Source of the DNA: Thermacetogenium sp. UBA4966
GTDB lineage: Bacteria; Bacillota; DSM-12270; Thermacetogeniales; Thermacetogeniaceae
Direction of reading: 5' to 3'
Assembly (NCBI GenBank): GCA_002397275.1
Contig: DHAA01000062.1
Location: forward strand, 1-10,482
DNA: 10,482 nt
Shown: positions 1-5,935 of the stretch, piece by piece
Position numbering within the stretch: position 1 is the stretch's first letter
How the letters are laid out: every line of letters starts with the position of its first letter
The notes under the pieces: generated by a model
What the model saw: only the letters and a program-made list of their open reading frames with translations
The model's database searches: none
Told to the model about the DNA's origin: nothing
Made by a program: the position numbers and the translations under genes

Positions 1-17
1 ATATACCAAAGAACGCT

Positions 18-42
18 TCACACGCTTTCAGAAAGCGTGTGA
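18..42. repeat. 12-bp inverted repeat with single-base centre
   Basis: TCACACGCTTTC and GAAAGCGTGTGA flank a single A, a perfect 12-bp inverted repeat. No U-run follows on either side, so it is not a classical intrinsic terminator. It could be a protein-binding palindrome, the end of a repeated element or a processed hairpin. It contains the stop codon of the possible minus-strand small ORF at 18-185. Confidence 0.6.
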
Positions 43-185
43 CCCACTCTGACACTATGGCCACCGTGGGCGTTGCCACGGGCTATCACCGCCAATGGCG
101 TCGACACGTCCAGACGGATAAGCCGCCGCGTTCCCCGCCGCCTTTCCGCTTCATGCTTTGTGGGAAACGCCCCGTCTGTTAGCAT
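18..185 (-). CDS. Possible small ORF inside the GC-rich island
   Basis: On the minus strand an ATG at 185 opens a 55-codon frame ending in TGA at 18-20, inside the palindrome. An AGGGTGA stretch lies about eight bases upstream and could serve as a weak ribosome-binding site. The predicted peptide is arginine- and glycine-rich, has no membrane segment, signal peptide or cysteine motif, and matches no family I recognise. The opposite strand is also open over 57-182 (41 codons), as expected by chance in GC-rich DNA. It may be a spurious frame within a repeated element or structured RNA, so confidence is low. Confidence 0.15.
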   Translation of the reverse strand: MLTDGAFPTKHEAERRRGTRRLIRLDVSTPLAVIARGNAHGGHSVRVGHTLSESV

Positions 186-234
186 GTCACTTCACCCTTA
201 CCCCTGCACAAGGTCTGCAAATTATTAAACATTC

Positions 235-580
235 CCCTGGAAAACGTATTCCATAGCTTATCAGCGGGCAATAAAATATAAACGACATAATTACCTATAA
301 TATCTTAGTTTATTTGGAAGGAAAAGGCGGACAAGGGGAGAATTAGAGAAAGATAATTGATGTGTGTTTGAGGTGTGTCAATGCAAAAGATGAAGAAAAT
401 GATGTTCTATAAGATAAAAAACAAGATTCCCTTGAAGTTTCCATTGGGATATCGCATTTCTTAAAATAGCAAATTGTTAACAAGACACTTCGATTCACCT
501 CGATAAATAAAAAAGGAAGGAGGCGCTATAAAAGGGATGTATTGAAAGTAAAACAATTATTAGAGAGGAGAGATTAATCT
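235..580. other. AT-rich gene-free leader before the secreted-protein gene
   Basis: No convincing gene is visible here. A TATAAT sits at 296-301, but the hexamer at the right distance upstream does not resemble TTGACA. A perfect 10-base palindrome TTGTTAACAA lies at 474-483. A 27-codon frame at 381-464 has no good ribosome-binding site. The promoter of the downstream pair is presumably in this stretch but cannot be placed with confidence. The purine-rich GAGAGGAGAG at 563-572 is the ribosome-binding site of the next gene. Confidence 0.5.
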
Positions 581-1423
581 ATGTTTAAGAGTCGCTTATT
601 TAGGCCAGCCATAGTAAAAAGCATTTTAATCTTTTCAGTTGTTTGTTTCCTTTTATTAATTAGTGTCCCAATTGCCTATTCTCAAGTTTCGACAAACAAA
701 GATAATCTAAGCCCCTGGGATATTATTTTACTACAAAATAATACTGATAATGTCCTAACGTTAGATGGCATTAAAGAATTTGTTAAAAATAAAGCAATTG
801 CTGACAAACAAAAAGCCGAAGCAGAAGATAAGGCTTTACAAGAAATGCTGAAAATAGGAAAAGTATTACCGGTTTTTTATGATACTAATACATATTCGCC
901 AGCCAGTACCCTTTTAAGATCCTGGACGCAGTTTACTGTTAAGAGCGGAACAAAGGGGGGCTCAGGAGTTGGTTGGAGTAACGCCTATTGGCCTTCAACG
1001 AGAACTATTTATAATGGTTCAAGAGCCGAACTGTATGGTTCATTTTGGGCGAGGACATGGGGGTACAACTATTATGATATATCTACAACAGAAAACTATT
1101 CCGTGAAAACTGATTTTCACGTTACAGGAAGAATATTGTCCGGGAGTTCGTTGGCGGTAAAAGTCAAAGTTGTTGATGTTAATACTGGTCAAACCATAAC
1201 GAGAACAATATTCAACCCGACTTCTGGGTATTTTAATAAAAGGCATGTAATTGCCACAGAACAGTTTTATCTTCAGAAAGGACATAGGTATTGTTTTAGT
1301 TTTGAGACTGAAACTAATGCAGGTGTTGTTGTCTCTGCCACAATGTCTGATTTTTACTCTAAAGAATTCGATGGCACACAGAGAAAAATCGTCTTTAATT
1401 CAATGAAGCTATATCGCGACTAA
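581..1423 (+). CDS. Secreted protein of unknown function
   Basis: This is an intact 280-residue protein of no family I recognise. The first ~34 residues form a classical signal peptide: basic residues, a hydrophobic core at about 14-30, then an A-Y-S site that suggests cleavage between Ser34 and Gln35. There is no lipobox cysteine, so it is probably released or held non-covalently at the surface. Residues ~60-95 are charged and look helical (Lys/Glu/Ala-rich). From ~115 to the end the chain is rich in Tyr, Trp, Thr, Ser and Val, typical of a beta-sandwich or adhesin-like fold. No sortase motif is present. The start is supported by the ribosome-binding site GAGAGGAGAG eight bases upstream. The stop lies nine bases from the next gene, a small membrane protein, so the two are probably co-transcribed. 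Low GC suggests acquisition. Confidence 0.85.
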   Translation: MFKSRLFRPAIVKSILIFSVVCFLLLISVPIAYSQVSTNKDNLSPWDIILLQNNTDNVLTLDGIKEFVKNKAIADKQKAEAEDKALQEMLKIGKVLPVFYDTNTYSPASTLLRSWTQFTVKSGTKGGSGVGWSNAYWPSTRTIYNGSRAELYGSFWARTWGYNYYDISTTENYSVKTDFHVTGRILSGSSLAVKVKVVDVNTGQTITRTIFNPTSGYFNKRHVIATEQFYLQKGHRYCFSFETETNAGVVVSATMSDFYSKEFDGTQRKIVFNSMKLYRD

Positions 1424-1432
1424 GGTGAAAAT

Positions 1433-1696
1433 ATGAATTTTCAGATTCTATTAAGCATATTGCTATTAGCTGGTTTATTATACTATTTCCGTCAGGCTTT
1501 TACCTCACAAAAAAATAAGGGCCGAATCGTTGACCTGCTTGTGGTAGGCATCATACTCTTTATGAGTCCAAATATCCATATACATATAAAAACAGACCCT
1601 TTAAGTATTGCAGGTGTATTGATATTTGCTTATGCCTGGGGCATCTTAATTGTTGAGAAATTTTGGGAAGGCTATAAAAATAATGAGAATAATTAA
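1433..1696 (+). CDS. Small membrane protein of unknown function
   Basis: This 87-residue protein is almost entirely hydrophobic, with three likely membrane segments at about 3-19, 34-50 and 59-77. A short basic loop (~24-31) follows the first segment, and the tail after the third is charged and asparagine-rich. There is no catalytic motif and I do not recognise the family. It starts nine bases after the secreted-protein gene, with AAGGTG just upstream as ribosome-binding site, so the two form an apparent operon. A role as membrane partner, immunity protein or export accessory for the secreted protein is possible, but only its position supports that. Just after its stop, base composition changes and a gene remnant begins, so the pair may lie at the edge of an inserted segment. 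Confidence 0.75.
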   Translation: MNFQILLSILLLAGLLYYFRQAFTSQKNKGRIVDLLVVGIILFMSPNIHIHIKTDPLSIAGVLIFAYAWGILIVEKFWEGYKNNENN

Positions 1697-1767
1697 AGGT
1701 TGTTGCTCTTATCCGGGGAGATCTGACAGATATGCTCAAACAGGCAATACAAAGAGGAAGCCAATGA
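1693..1767 (+). pseudogene. C-terminal remnant of an unidentified gene
   Basis: A short frame running from a stop at 1690-1692 to TGA at 1765-1767 reads like real protein and ends in IRGDLTDMLKQAIQRGSQ, an amphipathic helical tail. Its TGA overlaps the next start as ATGA, the classical arrangement of translationally coupled genes. No start codon with a ribosome-binding site precedes it; the only internal ATG (1732) would give an 11-residue peptide. The simplest reading is that this is the 3' end of an older gene whose body was replaced when the upstream secreted/membrane pair arrived. The parent family is not recognisable from so few residues. Confidence 0.4.
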
Positions 1768-2002
1768 GTAAGCAGCATCGTAAGGTGCCGTTTGAACAAT
1801 CCTATACAGGACAAGTCACAAAAAGTGATAATAAAGATAGTCAGAAATCAGAAGAAGAAATTTCCTATTCATCGGACGAAGAAGAAGCGGAGCCAACACG
1901 AACACCGATGAGTTTCGTGATTTCATCGAAGCCTGTTTTGATCCTCGCTCACCGATGAATGCAAAACTAAAAGAGTTGATGATCAAGATGGCGGAAGAAT
2001 AA
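1764..2002 (+). pseudogene. Small acidic protein gene, frameshifted
   Basis: The ATG at 1764 follows AGAGGAAG by a few bases and opens a hydrophilic frame beginning MSKQHRKVPFEQSYTG, becoming Glu/Ser/Asp-rich through residue ~44. In this frame the protein ends at 1958 with a hydrophobic, unrelated-looking tail. A second frame covering about 1895-2002 carries a much more protein-like ending, DEFRDFIEACFDPRSP followed by a helical segment ending KMAEE. Joining the two needs one extra base between about 1880 and 1906, next to a GAA-repeat tract, so one base seems to have been lost there. The intact product would be about 79 residues. I do not recognise the family. The gene is coupled to the remnant upstream and lies 25 bases before the GNAT gene, consistent with an old operon now decaying, or with an assembly error. 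Confidence 0.5.
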
Positions 2003-2027
2003 ACTCAGTTATTCAGAAAGGATAGAT

Positions 2028-2517
2028 ATGATTAGGGCTATGCAAATTTCAGATGCTTCTCGTGCAGCCGAAATCCATGTATTTGGATGGAAGTGCATAC
2101 AGAGGAATACTTTCAGATGATTTTCTGTTTAATAAAATGATTGTCTCAAAACGAGTGAGTTATTTTGAAAATAGTGTCCGAAATCAGGCGGAAGAAAGTT
2201 ATGTGTTCGATGATGGAATAATTAAAGCAATCTTAACAATAGGTGATTGCAGAGATGCTGATAAAGCAACCTCGTTCGAGCTCTGGGGAATCTATGTAGA
2301 CCCTTTTTTCAAGAGACAAGGAATAGGCTCAATAATGGTTGATTATTGTGAGAAATGTGCTGTCGAACGAGGTTTCAATGAAGTTTGTTTATGGGTACTG
2401 GAGAAAAATGCTGATGCAAGGCTATTCTATGAGAAACATGGTTACTCTCCAGATGGTGCAGAAAAATTAATTGAGTCTCTTGCAGCGACAGAAATTAGAT
2501 ATTCAAAAAGACTGTGA
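2028..2517 (+). pseudogene. GNAT-family N-acetyltransferase, frameshifted
   Basis: GNAT enzymes transfer an acetyl group from acetyl-CoA to small molecules or proteins. The true start is the ATG at 2028, with AGAAAGGA about seven bases upstream. The frame reads MIRAMQISDASRAAEIHVFGW, the usual GNAT N-terminus (first strand and helix). After that Trp (2088-2090) it runs into an early stop, while the next frame continues SAYRGILSDDFLF and carries the rest of the fold. Motif A, WGIYVDPFFKRQGIGS, supplies the R-Q-G-I-G pyrophosphate loop of acetyl-CoA, and LYEKHGY-type motif B (here RLFYEKHGY) follows. One extra A at 2091-2092 explains the break. The 3' end looks complete. An internal start at 2053 would make a protein lacking the correct first strand. 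The substrate cannot be inferred. Confidence 0.8.
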
Positions 2518-2935
2518 ATGTGTGTTACAGTATGGGTTTCATATGCATGATTGCTATATAACCAATGTATCCTTGTCTGAACAATCTTTAACCTTCGAAT
2601 TAGAGCATGGTATGTATATCATGAAGGGCGAGGATTTTGTGCAGACAGCTTCTGCAAAATTGGTTTTTTCTAAGCTGGTTAATCTGATTTGTGAAATTCA
2701 ATATCTTTGTGATAGTCACAGAGAATGTGTTGATCTGGATGTATTACAAAGAGATTTGGACAATGGATATGTCGATGTTATCTATGAAATGTATAACGAC
2801 GTTATAGCCCATTTTGAAGGAATTCTGATTAAGGGTTCCGAATGGAAAACAGTGGAGATCAATGTTTTCTTTCAAGAGTTTTCAATTTTTTACGAAGAAG
2901 GAAGATCTTTAAGTGAAACGCCCTTTCAAAGATGA
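2471..2935 (+). CDS. Hypothetical cytoplasmic protein, start uncertain
   Basis: The open frame runs to 2935 and would encode up to 154 residues from a TTG at 2471 that overlaps the GNAT gene by 47 bases. More likely starts are the GTG at 2522 or the ATG at 2543, but none has a clear ribosome-binding site, so the 5' end may have been lost. The recognisable body begins at QYGFHMHDCYITNV, followed by alternating hydrophobic residues (SLTFELEHGMYI) and a long acidic middle. There are no membrane segments or catalytic motifs. The small, acidic, beta-rich character resembles the loose group of immunity-type proteins, but this is only an impression and I do not assign a family. The following gene starts 23 bases before this stop, suggesting coupled translation. 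Confidence 0.6.
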   Translation: MSLLQRQKLDIQKDCECVLQYGFHMHDCYITNVSLSEQSLTFELEHGMYIMKGEDFVQTASAKLVFSKLVNLICEIQYLCDSHRECVDLDVLQRDLDNGYVDVIYEMYNDVIAHFEGILIKGSEWKTVEINVFFQEFSIFYEEGRSLSETPFQR

Positions 2936-3194
2936 ACGTGAAGAACAAATAAATACACGCTCCAAAAGTCATGCACTGGAGTTTATGACAGCCGCGACAC
3001 AGATACTGACAGTTTTGTGTTTAATCAAAGGCAATTCCGCTTGGAAAGGCAGCTTGGCATTACTGTTTATCGGCGGGGCGGCAAGTTTATTTTATAAGTA
3101 TGATAAATACAATGAGAAGCCATATATCAAAGTTGGTTTTGCTCTTGGATTAATAGGACTTGCCATGCTTGTGTGGTTTGGAATCAGCGGATAA
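2913..3194 (+). CDS. Small membrane protein with N-terminal KDEREEQI motif
   Basis: This 93-residue protein starts at a GTG (2913), preceded by AAGGAAG about nine bases upstream, and overlaps the previous gene. The N-terminus carries the charged motif KDEREEQINTRSKSHA, followed by two or three hydrophobic segments (about 24-37, 46-58 and 73-91) separated by a basic KYDKYNEKPY loop. A cytosolic D-E-R-x-x-x-I sequence before two or three membrane spans is typical of small Firmicute membrane proteins of the DUF6442/DUF6773 sort. Those are often found beside a short XRE regulator, but none is present here. The function is unknown. It is the last gene before two terminators, so it ends the left transcription block. 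Confidence 0.65.
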   Translation: MKRPFKDEREEQINTRSKSHALEFMTAATQILTVLCLIKGNSAWKGSLALLFIGGAASLFYKYDKYNEKPYIKVGFALGLIGLAMLVWFGISG

Positions 3195-3214
3195 CTTATC
3201 AGGCAGATTAGAAG

Positions 3215-3242
3215 AGCAAGCATACTAAGGCTTGCTTTCTTG
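3215..3242 (+). terminator. Weak intrinsic terminator
   Basis: AGCAAGC (3215-3221) and GCTTGCT (3230-3236) form a 7-bp stem with an eight-base loop, followed by a T-rich run (TTCTT). It lies about 20 bases after the stop of the small membrane protein gene. The stem is short and the T-tract is interrupted by C, so termination may be partial. Confidence 0.45.
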
Positions 3243-3268
3243 AGTAGTATAGTGTTGATGTGCTCTGG

Positions 3269-3306
3269 CGAGGGTTTTGAATGAAAAATTCAGAACCCTC
3301 GTTTTT
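3269..3306 (+). terminator. Strong intrinsic terminator
   Basis: CGAGGGTTTTGAAT (3269-3282) pairs with ATTCAGAACCCTCG (3288-3301) to give a 14-bp stem with one G-U pair and a five-base GAAAA loop. TTTTT follows immediately. This is a textbook Rho-independent terminator and closes the left + strand gene block before the glycosyltransferase gene. Confidence 0.85.
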
Positions 3307-3476
3307 CATTTACTCGGATAGTTTCAGAGCAATAAACGGTTTTTTATAAAATTAAACTTAAGAATTTCGTAAGATACGATTAAGAAAAAAGATAAATTCA
3401 ATGACTACAATGAATAATAGATGGCTTAATAAAATGGAGTGCATGAATTTTATTTTCAGTTGAAAGGAGCCGTGCT

Positions 3477-4234
3477 ATGAAGATTTTGCTGGCAACCGAT
3501 GTCTATCTTCCTGTAATAAACGGTGTCGTAACCTCGGTGGTCAATCTCCGCGACCAGCTACGACAGATGGGCCATGATGTTCGCGTTCTCACTCTTTCTA
3601 ATACAGGGCGCTTTCACCAGAAGGAGCATATCTATTATCTGGGTTCTGTTCCAGTTAAGATTTATCCAAACGCCCGGGTCTCGGTGGCGCTCTTCCATCC
3701 CTTTGTGCGGGAGATTCTTCGCTGGAGGCCGGATGTTGTGCATACCCAGACCGAGTTCACCACCTTCTTTGTGTCGAAGCAAATTGCCAAAAAAACCGGC
3801 GCCCTCTGGGTTCACACCTATCATACGCTCTATGAGAAGTACATCCATTATTTCACCAAGAACTGTCGGCTTGGTCAAAAGTTTGTGGCTAACCTTTCCC
3901 GTATGATATTGTCCAAGGTGGACGGGATTGTCGTTCCCATCCACAAGGTTTACGAAACCCTCCGGGACTACGGCATCGCCGCCAGAATCTACGAGGTTCC
4001 CACCGGGATCTGTTTGGAAAACTTCCAGCAGACGCTGTCCTTGGAACAGCGAACCGCTCTTCGTGCCGCCCTGGGCTAAGCCCCGAGGATATAGTGCTGG
4101 TTACAGTGGGGCGGCTGGGCGCTGAAAAGAATGTGCAGGAGTTGATCAGCTTCCTGCGCAGCGGCGGCAAGGTGGGCCGCCGGGTGAAGCTGTTGATTGT
4201 AGGGGATGGGCCAATATATGGCGGAAGCGCATAA
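3477..4234 (+). pseudogene. GT4 glycosyltransferase, frameshifted and truncated
   Basis: Family-4 glycosyltransferases of this kind move a sugar from a nucleotide donor to a lipid or sugar acceptor at the inner face of the membrane; close relatives make glycosyl-diacylglycerols. The start at 3477 has AAAGGAG seven bases upstream. The N-terminal Rossmann domain is complete: MKILLATDVYLPVINGVVTS with the N-G-V loop, then PDVVHTQTEF and HTYHTLYEKY. The frame stops at 4079, but the -1 frame continues LSPEDIVLVTVGRLGAEKN, the start of the nucleotide-sugar-binding domain, and reaches LLIVGDGP before a foreign sequence takes over at about 4210. Restoring one G in GGG (4073-4075) mends the break. The C-terminal ~150 residues, including the E-x7-E catalytic region, are absent, so the product cannot be active. 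Intact relatives are about 380-400 residues. Confidence 0.85.
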
Positions 4235-5120
4235 CTTCTTAAAAGAAGAAGGCGTTGATGTGGAAATGGTTTATATCAACAATGGCACGGATGCCTTCCA
4301 AGCTCTTGTAGCCGGCAAAGTTGATGTTCTCTCCACCTACGGTACAGGCGGTCCCCTTATTCAAATCGCTAACAACCAGGATTTCACCATTTTCAGCGGC
4401 TATATGCTTACCGGTGAAACGCCTTGCTTCGGCAAGCCGGAAACCGAATGGACAAGCCTGGAGAGTTTCCGCGGCAAAAAAATTGGTATCACCCGTTTCG
4501 GCACACCGGACGTCGTATTGAAAGGCGTGCTGCATGATGCGGGTCTTTATGACGAGGTAACCTTTGTGGAATATAAGAAAAACCAGGAGGTTTTACAAGC
4601 AGTAGCCGCCGGCGAAGTTGACTTTGGCGCCACCGCCACCGGCTATGAACTACAAGCGGCCGACCTGGGTTTGGAAATTAAGATGTGGCCCGATGATTAT
4701 TGGAAGAATCACTCCTGTTGCCGTGTGCTGGCCAAAGGCTCATGGATGAAAGAAGAAAAAAATCAAGAAGCGCTTTATCGAATGCTGCGTGCATATTTGA
4801 GAGCGGAAGAAGCGATGCAGGGCAACAGTGATGAAGTTGTTGATTTGGTTGTAAAAAACCTTGATCTCGATAGAGCCACCGTAGAAAGCTTTGTTAAGAG
4901 TCCGCATATGAAATATGATAACGACCCCTATAAAAAGAGTGTAATAAAAATGTGGGACAAAATGAAGGATTTTGGCTATATTGTGGATACAGATGTCCAA
5001 ATTGAAGAGCACATCAATACCGATATCTATAAAAAGGCTTTGGATTCCTTGATAGAAGATTATCCCGACAGCCAATTTTTCAAAGACAAACTGGTTATAT
5101 TCAACGAATATGACGCATAA
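4206..5120 (+). pseudogene. ABC substrate-binding protein (SsuA/TauA/NMT1 type), 5' truncated
   Basis: This is the body of a periplasmic-type solute-binding protein of the kind that delivers alkanesulfonates, taurine, nitrate or thiamine precursors to ABC importers. The visible fold starts at QYMAEAHNFLKEEGVDVEMV, which matches the first helix and second strand of the family. It goes on through TDAFQALVAGKVDV, a GKKIGI strand opening lobe 2, and LQAVAAGEVDFGA. The signal peptide and first strand (roughly 50 residues) are missing, because the sequence just upstream belongs to a glycosyltransferase. The ATG at 4206 is created by the join (glycosyltransferase GATGGG) and has no proper ribosome-binding site. 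Any product would stay in the cytoplasm and be useless to a transporter. The permease gene follows after 48 bases. The ligand cannot be told. Confidence 0.8.
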
Positions 5121-5168
5121 GGCATAAGAATGGAATGACCAGTTACTAAGCTAGGGGGCATTTATGGG

Positions 5169-5927
5169 ATGCTGAAATTCGTAAGAAACTATGGCGGCAT
5201 TATCACCATAGGCGTATGTATTGTGCTTGCTTATATCTTGCTGACCGACGTTCTATCGGTTCTGCCCGCTATCCTTTTTCCAAGCATCTCCGATGTGATC
5301 AAACTAGTACCCGAGTATATCGGGACTCTGTTCGTCGGGCTAAAAAGCTCTTTGTACCTGTTGGTTACCGCTTATGTTTTAGCCGTTATCTGCGGGGTCG
5401 CTCTTGGCGCCTTGATTGGCTTGAAAAGCGGCCTGCGAAAGAACGTCACTCCTTACATTAATGCTTTCAGCGCTGTTCCGGTACCGCTGTTGACCCCTTA
5501 CGCCATCAATCTGTTCCCAACTTTCAAGGCCGCCTCCATCTTTTTAATCTGGCTGGCTGCATTTTGGGTGATTATGGGCACAACGATCGGCGCCGTGATG
5601 AGCATTGACAAGCGCTATTTAGAGAGCGCCGCAACTTTGGAGATACCGAAACTGGAAAAACTCTTCAGGGTTGTTCTGCCGGCTGCTTCTCCCGCCATTT
5701 TGGTCGGCTGCTCTATAGCCCTGACACTGTCGTTCATGATGCTGGCTGTCGCCGAGATGTTTGGCGCCAGCTCCGGAATGGCTTATTTTGTTCAATACTA
5801 TTCCGACTTTGCAAGGTTTGACCTGGTTATGCTGGGATTTTTGTTTACTGCCACGGTTTTAGTTTCTATTATGGTGCTCTTTGACAAGATTAAACACCGG
5901 ATTTTGCACTGGACGCTGAACAACTGA
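5169..5927 (+). CDS. ABC transporter permease (SsuC/TauC type)
   Basis: This 252-residue inner-membrane protein forms the transport channel of a sulfonate/nitrate-type ABC importer. Hydrophobic segments lie at about 11-30, 58-85, 97-115, 122-145, 176-200 and 218-238, fitting the usual six spans. The EAA loop, which docks on the ATPase, is at residues 152-171 (ESAATLEIPKLEKLFRVVLP). Its ends match the consensus, but the normally invariant Gly is Glu158. The start at 5169 follows AGGGGG by ten bases; an ATG five bases earlier stops after three codons. It pairs with the truncated binding protein upstream. No ATPase gene follows, since the convergent hsp70 gene ends eight bases beyond the stop. 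The cognate ATPase may have been lost with the upstream deletion or lie elsewhere. It reads as intact but is probably an orphan. Confidence 0.85.
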   Translation: MLKFVRNYGGIITIGVCIVLAYILLTDVLSVLPAILFPSISDVIKLVPEYIGTLFVGLKSSLYLLVTAYVLAVICGVALGALIGLKSGLRKNVTPYINAFSAVPVPLLTPYAINLFPTFKAASIFLIWLAAFWVIMGTTIGAVMSIDKRYLESAATLEIPKLEKLFRVVLPAASPAILVGCSIALTLSFMMLAVAEMFGASSGMAYFVQYYSDFARFDLVMLGFLFTATVLVSIMVLFDKIKHRILHWTLNN

Positions 5928-5935
5928 GCATATGC

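Larger units (their letters stand above)
1..234. other. GC-rich, hairpin-rich island of unknown identity
   Basis: This stretch is clearly GC-richer than the AT-rich DNA to its right and is full of self-complementarity. There is a near-perfect palindrome at 18-42, a CCGTGG/CCACGG stem at 64-69 and 76-81, and CGCCA-A-TGGCG at 90-100. A nested pair of stems follows: CAGACGG (111-117) pairs with CCGTCTG (172-178), enclosing GCGTTCCC (128-135) against GGGAAACGC (162-170) with one bulged A. CATGCT (152-157) could instead pair with AGCATG (181-186), giving an alternative fold. It could be the end of a mobile or repeated element, or a structured RNA. I recognise neither an rRNA, tRNA, RNase P RNA nor a group II intron domain V. 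Confidence 0.4.

Noticed and set aside
57..182. 41-codon + strand frame in the GC-rich island
   Set aside because: No ribosome-binding site, unusual composition, and it lies opposite another open frame; most likely a by-product of GC-rich, structured DNA.
296..301. TATAAT as a promoter for the secreted-protein gene
   Set aside because: The hexamer 17 bases upstream does not resemble TTGACA, and it would leave a leader of nearly 280 bases; not supportable.
381..464. 27-codon Lys-rich + strand frame
   Set aside because: No convincing ribosome-binding site and no recognisable features; short AT-rich frames of this size arise by chance.
474..483. TTGTTAACAA palindrome as an operator
   Set aside because: A single 10-base AT-rich palindrome is expected by chance, and no promoter elements are aligned with it.
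1764..1958. The 64-residue product in a single frame as the true small acidic protein
   Set aside because: Its last ~20 residues look non-native, while the neighbouring frame carries a convincing helical ending, so a frameshift is the better reading.
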